This document shows, in pieces, positions 24,433 through 32,762 of a DNA stretch of 64,000 nt (the stretch's first letter is position 1; each line of letters opens with the position of its first letter). The DNA is from Planctomycetota bacterium. GTDB taxonomy: Bacteria > Planctomycetota > Planctomycetia > Gemmatales > Gemmataceae. The notes under the pieces are model-generated. The model ran no database searches. It worked only from the letters and a program-made list of their open reading frames with translations, and was not told the origin of the DNA. The stretch is taken from the NCBI GenBank assembly GCA_016191165.1, contig JACPPF010000183.1, positions 51,428 to 115,427 on the forward strand, in the 5' to 3' direction. Position numbers and translations under genes: made by a program.

Positions 24433-26511
24433 CTACGCACCGGTAACAAGAACGAGGAAAACCAGACCCAGGAAAATCAATGGCGTAACGATCGCCGGAT
24501 AGCCCAGTAGGTCTTTCACGAAGCGAGGGAGCAAGAAAAACAGGGAAATCGCCAGCACAAAAGAATACGGAACCAGCGACGCCGGCCCATCGGCCGGCTC
24601 GCCCTGCGCGTAGAACGCCCATGCCAAGAAAAACGCGACGCCCAAAATCAACGGATCGGTCACTGCCGGATGGAAGGCAAACGAACCCGGCGGCTCGGCG
24701 CAGTTGTGCGGCAACCGCGTCCCTTGCTGGGCGCCGCCCTGAAGCACGACCGCCACCGCGGTGATCTCGGCCGCGTGCACGGTACTAAAGTATCTGACCA
24801 CGCAAAACGCCAGCATGGCCGCGAAGCTAGTCAGGAACAACAAGATCAAACCACCTCGGCCATCCGTTGCCAACCGATAATGAGATTCCGTTGACGCGCC
24901 GGAGCAAACGAGCACCACCAAGGGCAAGCCGAGGAGCGCGAACGCAATCCAGCGAAACGCCGGTTGGTCCAGCCAGGAAGATGGATGCTTGGCGCAGATC
25001 GGAACCGCGACCGAAACGCTCCGCATCAGGCCGCCCATCCAGCGGAAGGCGGCCAAAAGCGCGACGGCGCCGCCGATGAGGCCCCAGGGGCGTACGCTCG
25101 GAACCTCGGACAGGCCAGCAAGACTACAGGCCAGCAGGAGCGCGGCGGCCAGCAAAACCTGAATGTCCAGGGCGTACCAGAACAGGGTCAATTCGCGGCG
25201 ATTGGGCGTCGCCTCAGCGCAGAGAACGCAAGCCTCCCAGCGTATGGTTGCCTCCATCTCGTCGCCGGCGTCGATTTCCGTCAATTCCAGGGGCAAGGTA
25301 GGCCGACGAGCCAAACCGCTTTTCTGCAAGCTGGGCGCAGCGCCGCCCAGGCCCGCCCGCGCACCTGTCTCGCCAACCTCGCCCGGCTGTTCCGTCTTCT
25401 CCACCAGAACCGGGAGCGTCGTGCTTGAACCACTAGTTGCCGGCGGAAACGAGACCCCGAGAATCGTCCGCAAACGGCCCGCCAATTCCGTTGCCGTGGC
25501 AACCCGATCCTCCGGCTTCTTCTCCAGGCATTTCAGGCAGATTTCTTCGAGCTGGGGATCCAAATCAGGAAACATCGCCCGTAAAGGGACGGGCCGCGTC
25601 TCGGTCACCTGGCGAATGGTTTCATAGGTGTTTTTTCCTACGAACGGCGGCCGTCCCGTCAACAGGTAATAAAAGATGGCCCCCAGCCCGTAAAGGTCGG
25701 TCGTCGGCCCGATGTCGCGCAGCCTGCCCTCAGCCTGCTCGGGGGCCATGTAGCTGGGGGTGCCCAGCAGATCGCCCGTTCGCGTCAGCCCCGGGCTCGC
25801 GTCCAGCCGCTTGGCCAAACCAAAATCGGTGATGCGCAGCCGGCCATGCGTGTCAAAAAGAATATTCTGCGGCTTCAAATCGCGATGGAGAATGTTGCGC
25901 GCATGCGCATACGCGATGGCCTCGGCCAATTCCAGAATCAGCCGTCCGGCCTCCTCGGCGGGGAGTGGATTGCCGCCCACTTTCTGCGCCATGGTCGGGC
26001 CGTCGATGTATTCCATGACGAAGTACGGTCGGCCATCGGAGGTCTCGCCGGCGTCGAGCAAGCGGACAATGCCGGGATGGTGCAGATCGGCGAGCGCTTG
26101 TTGTTCCTTGACGAATCGCAAATGCGCGGAGGCGCCGGTCACCGTCTGCCGCAGAATCTTGATCGCGACCCGCATGCGAAACGGAACGACGCGCTCGGCA
26201 AGAAAGACATCTCCCATGCCCCCGGCGCCGACCAACGCTTGAATTTTGTAGGGGCCGAGCATCGTGCCGATCATGGCCGCCGCCTCACCCGACGGAGCCC
26301 GAGTTACGATCCCGGCCTGCGGGTTGACCTCCACCAGGCAAAGCAGATTGTTGGAAGCCGCTTCTTCGTAGGCCGCAAGCAAATTCATGACCTCGCCCGC
26401 CATCAACTCATCGGGCGCGCACATGCGGCGCACCAGCGCCTCGCGTTTTTCGGCGGGCACCTGCTGCGCCGCGGTGAAGACCTCATATTTTTTCTGCCAG
26501 GCGTCAGTCAC
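24433..26511 (-). CDS. Membrane-anchored serine/threonine protein kinase
   Basis: 692 residues. The Hanks-type kinase domain covers about 88-345, with the glycine loop VGAGGMGDVFLAE, catalytic Lys in RVAIKIL, catalytic loop HRDLKPQNILFD, DFGLAKRL and GTPSYMAPEQAEG. A long linker follows, then at least six hydrophobic helices in the C-terminal third (for example VLLAAALLLACSLAGLSEV). The N-terminal 80 residues resemble the short helical region in planctomycete kinases. It lies directly downstream of an ECF sigma gene, the common planctomycete pairing, so a membrane signal may be relayed through phosphorylation to sigma activity. Confidence 0.9.
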   Translation of the reverse strand: MTDAWQKKYEVFTAAQQVPAEKREALVRRMCAPDELMAGEVMNLLAAYEEAASNNLLCLVEVNPQAGIVTRAPSGEAAAMIGTMLGPYKIQALVGAGGMGDVFLAERVVPFRMRVAIKILRQTVTGASAHLRFVKEQQALADLHHPGIVRLLDAGETSDGRPYFVMEYIDGPTMAQKVGGNPLPAEEAGRLILELAEAIAYAHARNILHRDLKPQNILFDTHGRLRITDFGLAKRLDASPGLTRTGDLLGTPSYMAPEQAEGRLRDIGPTTDLYGLGAIFYYLLTGRPPFVGKNTYETIRQVTETRPVPLRAMFPDLDPQLEEICLKCLEKKPEDRVATATELAGRLRTILGVSFPPATSGSSTTLPVLVEKTEQPGEVGETGARAGLGGAAPSLQKSGLARRPTLPLELTEIDAGDEMEATIRWEACVLCAEATPNRRELTLFWYALDIQVLLAAALLLACSLAGLSEVPSVRPWGLIGGAVALLAAFRWMGGLMRSVSVAVPICAKHPSSWLDQPAFRWIAFALLGLPLVVLVCSGASTESHYRLATDGRGGLILLFLTSFAAMLAFCVVRYFSTVHAAEITAVAVVLQGGAQQGTRLPHNCAEPPGSFAFHPAVTDPLILGVAFFLAWAFYAQGEPADGPASLVPYSFVLAISLFFLLPRFVKDLLGYPAIVTPLIFLGLVFLVLVTGA

Positions 26512-26630
26512 AACAGTTACTCACGGTGGCCAGGGCGTCGGCCAGACAAGTTTGGACAACGCCCCAGGCGTCCATACAACCATTCTAAAAAGCATCGAGG
26601 CGGTATACACATCGTCTTCGTCCCTTGAGC

Positions 26631-26692
26631 GTAGGTCAGGGTTTCCGGCCTGACGTTACGCAAGGGCTGTCAGGCATGAAAGCCTGACCTAC
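26631..26692. repeat. Palindromic element, family 2 copy a, overlapping the sigma-gene 3' end
   Basis: Arms GTAGGTCAGGGTTTCCGG... (26631-26654) and ...GAAAGCCTGACCTAC (26669-26692) are inverted copies. Each arm is also a small hairpin (GTCAGG/CCTGAC type). A related element lies at 61522-61582. The right arm carries the last codons and the TGA of the ECF sigma gene. The rest of the 26512-26669 gap holds nothing else recognisable. Confidence 0.88.
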
Positions 26693-27248
26693 CTATCAGC
26701 CTTTGGTGTAATAGCGCGGCTGTGAATCGCGAGTCGTCCAGAACGATTCGTTCAGAAATATCCAGTTCCGCGGCCACATCGTGAGCGCTCATGCCGCCGA
26801 AAACTCGCAAGGTCACCACGTCGCCCCAGCGTGGATTCAACTCGTGAATTCGATCCAGTTCGTGATGAAACGCCAGAAGGTCGACCGATTGGTCCTTGAA
26901 AAACTGAAGCAGTGCATCAAGCGGCTCCTCGTGGCGCGTCTTGCCGAGGCGTTTGGCCTGGGCATGGTCCACAAGGATTTGTCGCATGATGCGCGCAAGC
27001 AGGAGGTAGAAACGCCGCCGATCCGCCACGGAGACGTCAAGACCGGTATGCAACAGTCGGGCATAGGCCAGGTGAATGAGGGACGTGGCGCCGATCGCGG
27101 CGCCCGAGCGTTCCTCAGCCAGAAGCCCGTCGGCAATCTCGCTTAGTTCTTCAACCACCAAGGGCCTGAGGTGATCAAAGGCGGCCTGATCCCCGCCCCT
27201 GGCGGCGTTGAGTAGGCGTGTAATATCTTTGGACCGCTCGGAATCCAT
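26670..27248 (-). CDS. ECF RNA polymerase sigma factor (planctomycete class)
   Basis: 192-residue sigma-70 family protein of the extracytoplasmic-function type common in planctomycetes (TIGR02999-like). Region 2 is DITRLLNAARGGDQAAFDHL through ATSLIHLAYARLL, with the characteristic RRRFYLLLARIMRQILVDHA segment. Region 4 is NPRWGDVVTLRVFGGMSAHDVA. The recognition helix, normally VERDWR..RAWL, here reads RIVLDDSRFTAALLHQRL, with unusual acidic residues. The last seven residues and the stop come from a palindromic repeat. ATG 27248 is chosen by family start; upstream codons are unrelated. It precedes the kinase gene. Confidence 0.85.
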   Translation of the reverse strand: MDSERSKDITRLLNAARGGDQAAFDHLRPLVVEELSEIADGLLAEERSGAAIGATSLIHLAYARLLHTGLDVSVADRRRFYLLLARIMRQILVDHAQAKRLGKTRHEEPLDALLQFFKDQSVDLLAFHHELDRIHELNPRWGDVVTLRVFGGMSAHDVAAELDISERIVLDDSRFTAALLHQRLIGRSGFHA

Positions 27249-27332
27249 GTTTCGTATCCTCAACAGGATGACGGCGGAATTCTCGCATGGTCCCGTGTCG
27301 ATCACAAGGAAAAAATAACGTGCTCTGAAAAG

Positions 27333-27358
27333 AAAACCCAGGGGCAAAAGTCCCTGGG
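27333..27358 (-). terminator. Intrinsic terminator of the PQQ-propeller gene
   Basis: On the minus strand a 7-bp G/C stem (CCCAGGG with CCCTGGG) with an 8-nt loop is followed by TTTT-C-TTTT. It starts 17 nt downstream of the stop codon at 27375. This is one of the few classical rho-independent terminators in the window. Confidence 0.75.
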
Positions 27359-27374
27359 CCTGGTTGACACCGGA

Positions 27375-28790
27375 CTACTTCTTCCCGATGCAGTATAGAT
27401 ATTCGTTCGATCGCACGAACAACCGCCCATTGCTGATGGCGGGGCTGGCGTTGAAGATGCTGGAATCGCCTTTGAAGCTGAGTTGGCCAACCTTCTCGAA
27501 AGTTGCGCCGGCCGTGAAGACGAACAGGCCGCTATAGCGTGTGAGCGCGAAGATCTTGCCGTCGGCCGCCACGGCGGAGACGTATTCGCCGCCAGCATCG
27601 TAGAGGCGCTCCTTGTAGGCGACCTCACCGTCGGAGGCGTTGAGCGAGGTGACCGTGCCATCGACCCAGCAGAGGTGCCCGTTGGCGAAGACGGGCGAGC
27701 AGGAACTGGAGCCGGCTCTCTGCTTCCAGACGACATGCGTTTTGGTGACGTCCCCCTTGCCGCCGGTCTTGACCGCGAGCGAGGTTTTGGCGGAGCGTCC
27801 GCCGCCGCCCATGACGTAGACAATGCCATCATGAGCCACGGGCGTGGAGGCCGTGTAGGCGCCGAACCCGCCGAATCCACCGCCGCCGCCGAATCCACCG
27901 CCACCGCCGCCGCTCGCGCCGATGCCCTGACAGTTCCACAGATCTTTGCCGGTCTCCGGGTCATAGGCCACCAACTTGCCCGGCAGGCTCAAGACGAGCT
28001 CGTGCTTGCCCGCCTTGTTCTCGGCCACGATGGGGGAGCTCCAGCTCGTACCGAGTCCGCGTCTGCGCCAAACCTCTTTGCCAGTGTTCTTGTCCAAGGC
28101 GATGAGCGATTTGCTCTCGATGGAAGCGTTGACGACGACGAGGTTTTTGAAAAGAACGGGACTGGCGGCGGACCCCCACATGTGAGTGCCGTCGCCGGCG
28201 TCAGCCGACCAGATTTTTTTGCCTTGTAGGTCGAAGGCATGGACCCCGGACTTGCCAAAGAAGACGTAGACGTATTTGCCGTCGGTCACGGGCGTGCTGG
28301 AGGCGTAGCTGTGTTCGCGCATCATGCCGGTGAACCGGACTTCGGGGAGTTTGGGCTGGATTTCTTTTTGCCAGACGATGTCCCCCTTGGCGCGATCGAT
28401 GCAGACGACGAGGAGAGTAAGCTTTTTCTGATCGCCGGCATCGGGCCCGCCGAAGCCGCCTTTGCCGAACCCGCCTTTGCCCTTGCCGCCTTTTTTGAAT
28501 CCACCTTTGCCGAAGCCGCCAAAGGTCATGCCCTTGGAGATCGCGGTTCCATAGCCAGCATTGCAGGTGAGAAAAATCTTGTTGCCGGTGACGATTGGGC
28601 TCGACGTGCCAGCGCCGGGCAGTTTGATTTTCCAAAGGATGTTATCGGTGGACAACTTCGCGGGCAGGTCCTTGTCGTCGGCGACGCCGCCGCGCGCGCC
28701 GCGAAAGCCAGGCCAGTCGGCCGCCGTCAGCGCGCCGAGGGTAAAGGTGCAAGCAATCAGGGCCGCGGTCAAACGTGTCATGGAAGTCAC
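27375..28790 (-). CDS. Secreted PQQ-type beta-propeller protein with glycine-rich inserts
   Basis: 471 residues. A signal peptide (about 1-22, LTAALIACTFTLGALTAA) is followed by WPGFRGARGG, the usual opening of planctomycete quinoprotein-like propellers. Blade motifs such as GDIVWQKEIQ, GKEVWRRRG, GKDLWNCQG and YVYVFFGKSGVHAFDLQGK are repeated. Two low-complexity inserts are unusual: Gly/Lys/Phe-rich FGKGGFKKGGKGKGGFGKGG (about 90-120) and a long Gly run (about 290-315). No PQQ-binding catalytic residues can be identified, so a structural or BamB-like role is possible. A terminator follows the gene; the start region opens on a 400-nt divergent gap. Confidence 0.82.
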   Translation of the reverse strand: MTSMTRLTAALIACTFTLGALTAADWPGFRGARGGVADDKDLPAKLSTDNILWKIKLPGAGTSSPIVTGNKIFLTCNAGYGTAISKGMTFGGFGKGGFKKGGKGKGGFGKGGFGGPDAGDQKKLTLLVVCIDRAKGDIVWQKEIQPKLPEVRFTGMMREHSYASSTPVTDGKYVYVFFGKSGVHAFDLQGKKIWSADAGDGTHMWGSAASPVLFKNLVVVNASIESKSLIALDKNTGKEVWRRRGLGTSWSSPIVAENKAGKHELVLSLPGKLVAYDPETGKDLWNCQGIGASGGGGGGFGGGGGFGGFGAYTASTPVAHDGIVYVMGGGGRSAKTSLAVKTGGKGDVTKTHVVWKQRAGSSSCSPVFANGHLCWVDGTVTSLNASDGEVAYKERLYDAGGEYVSAVAADGKIFALTRYSGLFVFTAGATFEKVGQLSFKGDSSIFNASPAISNGRLFVRSNEYLYCIGKK

Positions 28791-29190
28791 CGGAGATCTC
28801 CTTTTCGCAAGAGACGTGACGGAGAAGTTTCGTCATGCCGATTGGGGGACAGGGTTTTTTGCAATTTAACCCTTGGACGACTGGAATGCCAGAGCGTTAA
28901 ATCGTTCTCCTCAAGTTTTAATAATCGCGCCATCCCGGTGCGGTACATTTCAAATCGAAAACGGGGAAGCTGGCATGGGATGTGCATTGGTTTGCCCGGC
29001 ACGCTTACGGTGATCCTCTCCCTTACCTGCGCTCCTCTCCTTTTTCTCTGCTTCTTTTTCGGTTTTTCGGCCCGTTGGTCGGGCGGGCGGCGTCTTCCTT
29101 TTGGGATCGACGGTAATAAATCCCGCCGGTATTTGTGCAATTCATGCACAAACTTTGGGCAGCGATGGCGCCCGTCAGGAGAACTGGCAA
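28791..29190. other. Divergent intergenic region between the PQQ propeller and the 29191 gene
   Basis: 400 nt without a supported gene, AT-richer around 28860-28960. It must hold the promoters of both divergent genes. The only specific element I can point to is the inverted repeat at 29132-29152. Confidence 0.5.
29132..29152. promoter_or_regulatory. Operator-like 8-bp inverted repeat
   Basis: Perfect inverted repeat TTTGTGCA-ATTCA-TGCACAAA, ending 38 nt before the ATG at 29191. Size and spacing (about two helical half-turns between arm centres) suit a dimeric helix-turn-helix regulator. No regulator gene lies next to it, so the assignment rests on symmetry alone. Confidence 0.4.
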
Positions 29191-29658
29191 ATGAATCGTC
29201 TGGCAATTTTTCTCACGCTGGCCTGTGTTTCGAGTCTTGTCGCTGTGAACCTCATCGATTTCTCTCATTCAGAACCTGATCGGGCCTCGCCCATCCAGAA
29301 CGCCAATTTTCATGACGAGTACGTGAGCTACTTTTGCTTCAAAAACACCTTCGACACAGCGATTGTCAAGCTCCGCCGGGGTGACATACAACTGAAGGAT
29401 GCGTGCATTCAGGTCGAGGTTGCGGCGCATCGCTGGCATCCCAAGTACCTCGGCAACCTCCACCACTCCGAACAGGGAAAAACCGACCGGGAGCGAATCA
29501 CTCGCAACCTGATTGGCCACCTGCGGATGAGCGAGGACCTCTACCCGGGGTGCCCGTTGCGCGTTCAAGCCCTGGAAGCGCAATTCCGCGCCCTTTCGGC
29601 AAGATTCCTGAGTGATGAATTCGCGCCTTCCGGACATGCGATGGAGAACGAAGGGTAG
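29191..29658 (+). CDS. Exported or membrane-anchored hypothetical protein, 155 aa
   Basis: Starts MNRLAIFLTLACVSSLVAVN, an uncleaved anchor or signal peptide, followed by a polar domain with no recognised family (DACIQVEVAAHRWHPKYLGN, SEDLYPGCPLRVQALEAQF). ATG 29191 is chosen because CAGGAG lies upstream and the hydrophobic segment begins at once; earlier in-frame starts cross the operator-like repeat. Several His and Cys residues are present but form no known motif. Confidence 0.6.
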   Translation: MNRLAIFLTLACVSSLVAVNLIDFSHSEPDRASPIQNANFHDEYVSYFCFKNTFDTAIVKLRRGDIQLKDACIQVEVAAHRWHPKYLGNLHHSEQGKTDRERITRNLIGHLRMSEDLYPGCPLRVQALEAQFRALSARFLSDEFAPSGHAMENEG

Positions 29659-29757
29659 GCGCCCACGACGTCCCACTCAAAAAAATCTTCTGGCGTTCCG
29701 CGCGGCGTTGGTATATGTTTGGCGTTCGCACTCCCCCCATGGATTGAGGACGTCGTC

Positions 29758-31062
29758 ATGAATGCGCCGACCCGCCGCCAGTTTTTTGGCGCCGCTGCCA
29801 CCGTTCCTTTTTTGGGATGCGACCTGCCCGCGAATCAACCCGCGCGCCGGCCGCGCGTCGCGGCAATCTACACCGTGTATCGCTTCCGCTCGCACGCTCA
29901 CAACATCCTTGAGAACTTTCTGTGTCCCTACCTCTTCAACGGCCGACGCGCGAATTCACCGTGCGAGGTCGTCTCGTTCTTTGCTCATCAACGTTCACCA
30001 ATGGGCGACACCACGGACACGGTCGCCCGGCAATACCGAATTCCCGTGTTCCCGACCATCGAGCGTGCGCTGACCCTGGGGGGCAAGGACCTTGCCGTCG
30101 ACGCGGTGCTGCTGATTGGCGAGCATGGGGAATATCCCCATAATCGGCTCGGGCAGCACCAGTATCCGCGCAAGCAGTTTTTCGACGAGATTGTAAGAGT
30201 AATGCGCCGCTCGAATCGTTTCGTGCCAATCTTCAACGACAAGCATTTGTCCTACCATTGGCCCTGGGCGCGGGAGATGTATGACACGTGCGTGAAGCAT
30301 CGCATTCCATTCATGGCCGGCAGTTCGGTGCCGCTGGCACAGCGCCTGCCCGCATTGGAAATCCCCACGGGCACACGGATTGAGGAGGCCGTTTCCATCC
30401 ATGCCGGCGGCGTGGAGTCTTATGACTTTCATGCCCTGGAAGTGCTGCAATCGATCGTCGAGGCGCGGCGCGGCGGCGAGACCGGCGTTCGCAGCGTCGA
30501 GTTTTTGGCCGGCGACACGCTCTTTGATGCTGCACGCCAGGGGCGCTGGTCGCTCCGCCTTGCCGAGGCGGCGATGAGCGCGGAGCTTGGCAGGAACGTG
30601 CCTGACCTACGGCAACCGATCCGCGGCGAGCGCGCCGCCGAACCGCATGGCCTGATAATCACCTATCACGACGGATTCCGCGCCACGATGTTGAAGATCG
30701 GCGCCAGTTCCAATCGCTGGAACTTCGCCTGCAAATACGTCGGTGACGCTCGCCTGCGGCCGACCCGATTCTACAATGGCCCGTATGGCAACCGGTGCCT
30801 GTTCATGGGTTTGTCCCACGCGATCCAGGATCACTTCGTGAACCGCCGTTCGCCCTATCCAGTGGAACGCACGTTGTTGACCACGGGCTTGACCGACGCG
30901 GTCATGCAAAGCCGGGCTGCGGGAACGCCGATCGAAACGCCACACCTGAGTATTCGCTATGCCGCCCGTGATTTTCGGCCGATGCGCGAAATGGGCGCAT
31001 CGTGGCGCGTCCTGGGCGACCAACCCGAGCGGCGAACCGTCGGCATGCTCGCGGACGGGTAA
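29758..31062 (+). CDS. Tat-exported planctomycete protein of unknown function
   Basis: 434 residues beginning MNAPTRRQFFGAAATVPFLG, a twin-arginine signal (RRQFFGAA) with a possible lipobox cysteine (FLGC, residue 22). The mature part has DAVLLIGEHGEYPHN, a Rossmann-like early half (RVAAIYTVYRFRSHAHNILE) and FYNGPYGNRCLFMGLSHA. Such proteins are frequent in planctomycetes and sometimes annotated as dehydrogenase-like, but no cofactor motif is certain here. ATG 29758 is chosen because it starts the Tat signal. Confidence 0.65.
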   Translation: MNAPTRRQFFGAAATVPFLGCDLPANQPARRPRVAAIYTVYRFRSHAHNILENFLCPYLFNGRRANSPCEVVSFFAHQRSPMGDTTDTVARQYRIPVFPTIERALTLGGKDLAVDAVLLIGEHGEYPHNRLGQHQYPRKQFFDEIVRVMRRSNRFVPIFNDKHLSYHWPWAREMYDTCVKHRIPFMAGSSVPLAQRLPALEIPTGTRIEEAVSIHAGGVESYDFHALEVLQSIVEARRGGETGVRSVEFLAGDTLFDAARQGRWSLRLAEAAMSAELGRNVPDLRQPIRGERAAEPHGLIITYHDGFRATMLKIGASSNRWNFACKYVGDARLRPTRFYNGPYGNRCLFMGLSHAIQDHFVNRRSPYPVERTLLTTGLTDAVMQSRAAGTPIETPHLSIRYAARDFRPMREMGASWRVLGDQPERRTVGMLADG

Positions 31063-31116
31063 CATTCCGATTTGCGACGGCTCGGAGAAGCGCCGTTTCC
31101 GTTTCAAGGAGAAATC

Positions 31117-31683
31117 ATGGCCAAGTCCCCCGAAGAGATGCTCGCGTCGATGATTCAGAACCTGAAGGAAAAAACGGGCAAATCGCTCGACGATTGGCTC
31201 AAAATCGTCAAGACCAGCAAGGCGGCCAAACACGGTGAAATCGTGAAGTTCCTCAAGGAAAAACACGGGGTCGGGCACGGCTACGCGAACCTGATTGCCC
31301 AGAAATCCTTGCAACCTGCGGACGCGCCGGCGCCCGAAGGGGATGACCTCGTGGACGCTCAATACGCCGGGGCCAAGGCCGATTTGCGGCCAATCTACTC
31401 GGCCCTGATTGCCGCCATTCAGAAGTTCGGCGCCGATGTCGAGATTTCGCCCAAGAAGGCCTACGTCAGCCCGCGCCGTTCCAAGCAATTCGCTCTCATT
31501 TAGCCATCGACCGCGACCCGGCTCGACGTTGGCATCAACCTCAAGGGCGCAACGCCGACCGGGCGACTGGAAGCCTCGGGCAGTTTCAACGCCATGGTCA
31601 GCCACCGCGTGCGCCTGGCGTCGGTCACCGAGGTTGACAAGGAGTTATTGGGCTGGCTTCGGCAAGCGTATGACGCCGCCTAG
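31117..31683 (+). pseudogene. DUF4287/DUF5655 protein gene interrupted by an amber codon
   Basis: From ATG 31117 the frame gives a DUF4287 domain (MAKSPEEMLASMIQNLKEKT, VKFLKEKHGVGHGYANLIA). It then enters DUF5655 (DLRPIYSALIAAIQKFGADV, SPRRSKQFALI) and meets TAG at 31501-31503. The same frame continues with exactly what the family has next: PSTATRLDVGINLKG, SGSFNAMVSHRVRL and WLRQAYDAA, ending at TAG 31681. Homologues as I recall them have Gln at this point, so one CAG to TAG change explains it. The first 128 residues could still be made. AAGGAG before the ATG is intact, which suggests recent inactivation. Confidence 0.85.
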
Positions 31684-31720
31684 CATGGGCGAGCAATACG
31701 GCGAGCGGCAGATATTGATT

Positions 31721-31792
31721 TGCCCACGAGCCGCGACCGTCAGGGAGCGGGATGAACGTGAACCCGCTCCCTGACGGGCGCGGCTCGTGGCA
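31721..31792. repeat. Long palindromic element after the interrupted gene
   Basis: Arms of 30-31 bp: left begins TGCCCACGAGCCGCGACC (31721-31751), right ends GCGCGGCTCGTGGCA (31763-31792). Pairing is nearly perfect around a loop of about 11 nt. It lies between the DUF5655 remnant and the sulfotransferase gene. Confidence 0.9.
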
Positions 31793-31838
31793 GGTCAATT
31801 TTTTCCCGTGCCTGTTCGAACAACCACAAGGCGATCCG

Positions 31839-32666
31839 ATGCGGCTGATTCCAAGGATTCCGAATTGGCTAAGACCGTGGCGCAATCCTGCCGGCGCCGG
31901 CGTTCGGCATCGCTCGCGATTTCAGAATATTTACCATTGCACAGTTCAGAAAAGCGCCAGCCAGTGGGTACGTCGGATCCTTTCGGATCGGCGTATTCTC
32001 TCCTTTGGCGCCTTGAGCCACCTTGCGCTTCCGGACGAGGTGGGGCGGCGCAAGCCTATTGAACAAACGTTCGCGGAGCCGTTTCCTGAACGGACCATCT
32101 TGTCGCCGCTTTACGTTAGTTACGAGCGATTCGCCGAAATACCGAAGGCGCCCCCCTATCGGGCTTTTTTCGTGATGCGGGATCCGCGCGACGTGGCGGT
32201 GTCCTGGTATTTTTCCGCCAAGTTTTCTCATGCGACCCATCCCGAAATTGAGCGCATCCGCGTGCAACTTCAATCCTGGTCCGAAAGCGACGGGCTGCTT
32301 TTTGCGATCGATTTCTTGCAAGCCTTTGGCCTCTTCGCGGCTCAACTTTCCTGGATTGACGCCCCGGCACGAGATCCGAACGTGCTGTTGACCCGCTATG
32401 AAGATTTGACCGGGCCGCGACAGGTTCCCTGTTTTCAGCAACTGCTAAATCACTGCGACATACGATTGCCAGCCGCGGAGCTTGTGGAATTACTGCACGA
32501 AAATAGCTTCGAGCAACTCAGCGGGCGGCGACGAGGCGAAGAGGATGTGAACGCCCATTATCGCAAGGGAGTGGCCGGTGATTGGCGCGCTCATTTCGAC
32601 GATCGCGTTCACGCACGATTTCTGGAGGCCGCGGGCCAAACGTTGTCGCTGTGGGGCTATTCGTAG
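31839..32666 (+). CDS. Sulfotransferase-domain protein
   Basis: 275-residue cytosolic sulfotransferase-like enzyme using PAPS. The 5'-phosphosulfate loop is IYHCTVQKSASQWVRRIL (compare the canonical PKSGTTW). The 3'-phosphate site is VMRDPRDVAVSWYFS, and a late YEDLTGP and RRRGEEDVNAHYRKGVAGDW match the C-terminal GxxGDWKNHF motif. The acceptor is unknown; a polysaccharide or lipid is possible. ATG 31839 is chosen because the upstream in-frame extension lies inside the palindromic element. Confidence 0.85.
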   Translation: MRLIPRIPNWLRPWRNPAGAGVRHRSRFQNIYHCTVQKSASQWVRRILSDRRILSFGALSHLALPDEVGRRKPIEQTFAEPFPERTILSPLYVSYERFAEIPKAPPYRAFFVMRDPRDVAVSWYFSAKFSHATHPEIERIRVQLQSWSESDGLLFAIDFLQAFGLFAAQLSWIDAPARDPNVLLTRYEDLTGPRQVPCFQQLLNHCDIRLPAAELVELLHENSFEQLSGRRRGEEDVNAHYRKGVAGDWRAHFDDRVHARFLEAAGQTLSLWGYS

Positions 32667-32762
32667 AAGGGGCGGCCCGGGGATTTGCCGGTCGGTACGG
32701 TAAAGGATCGATGATCGCGTGCCTTTCGGCCACCGATCTCTTGACGCTTGAGAAATTGCAGG

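Noticed and set aside
31501..31503. Pyrrolysine reading of the TAG in the DUF5655 gene
   Set aside because: No Pyl system is expected, the family as recalled has Gln at this site, and a single CAG to TAG change is sufficient.
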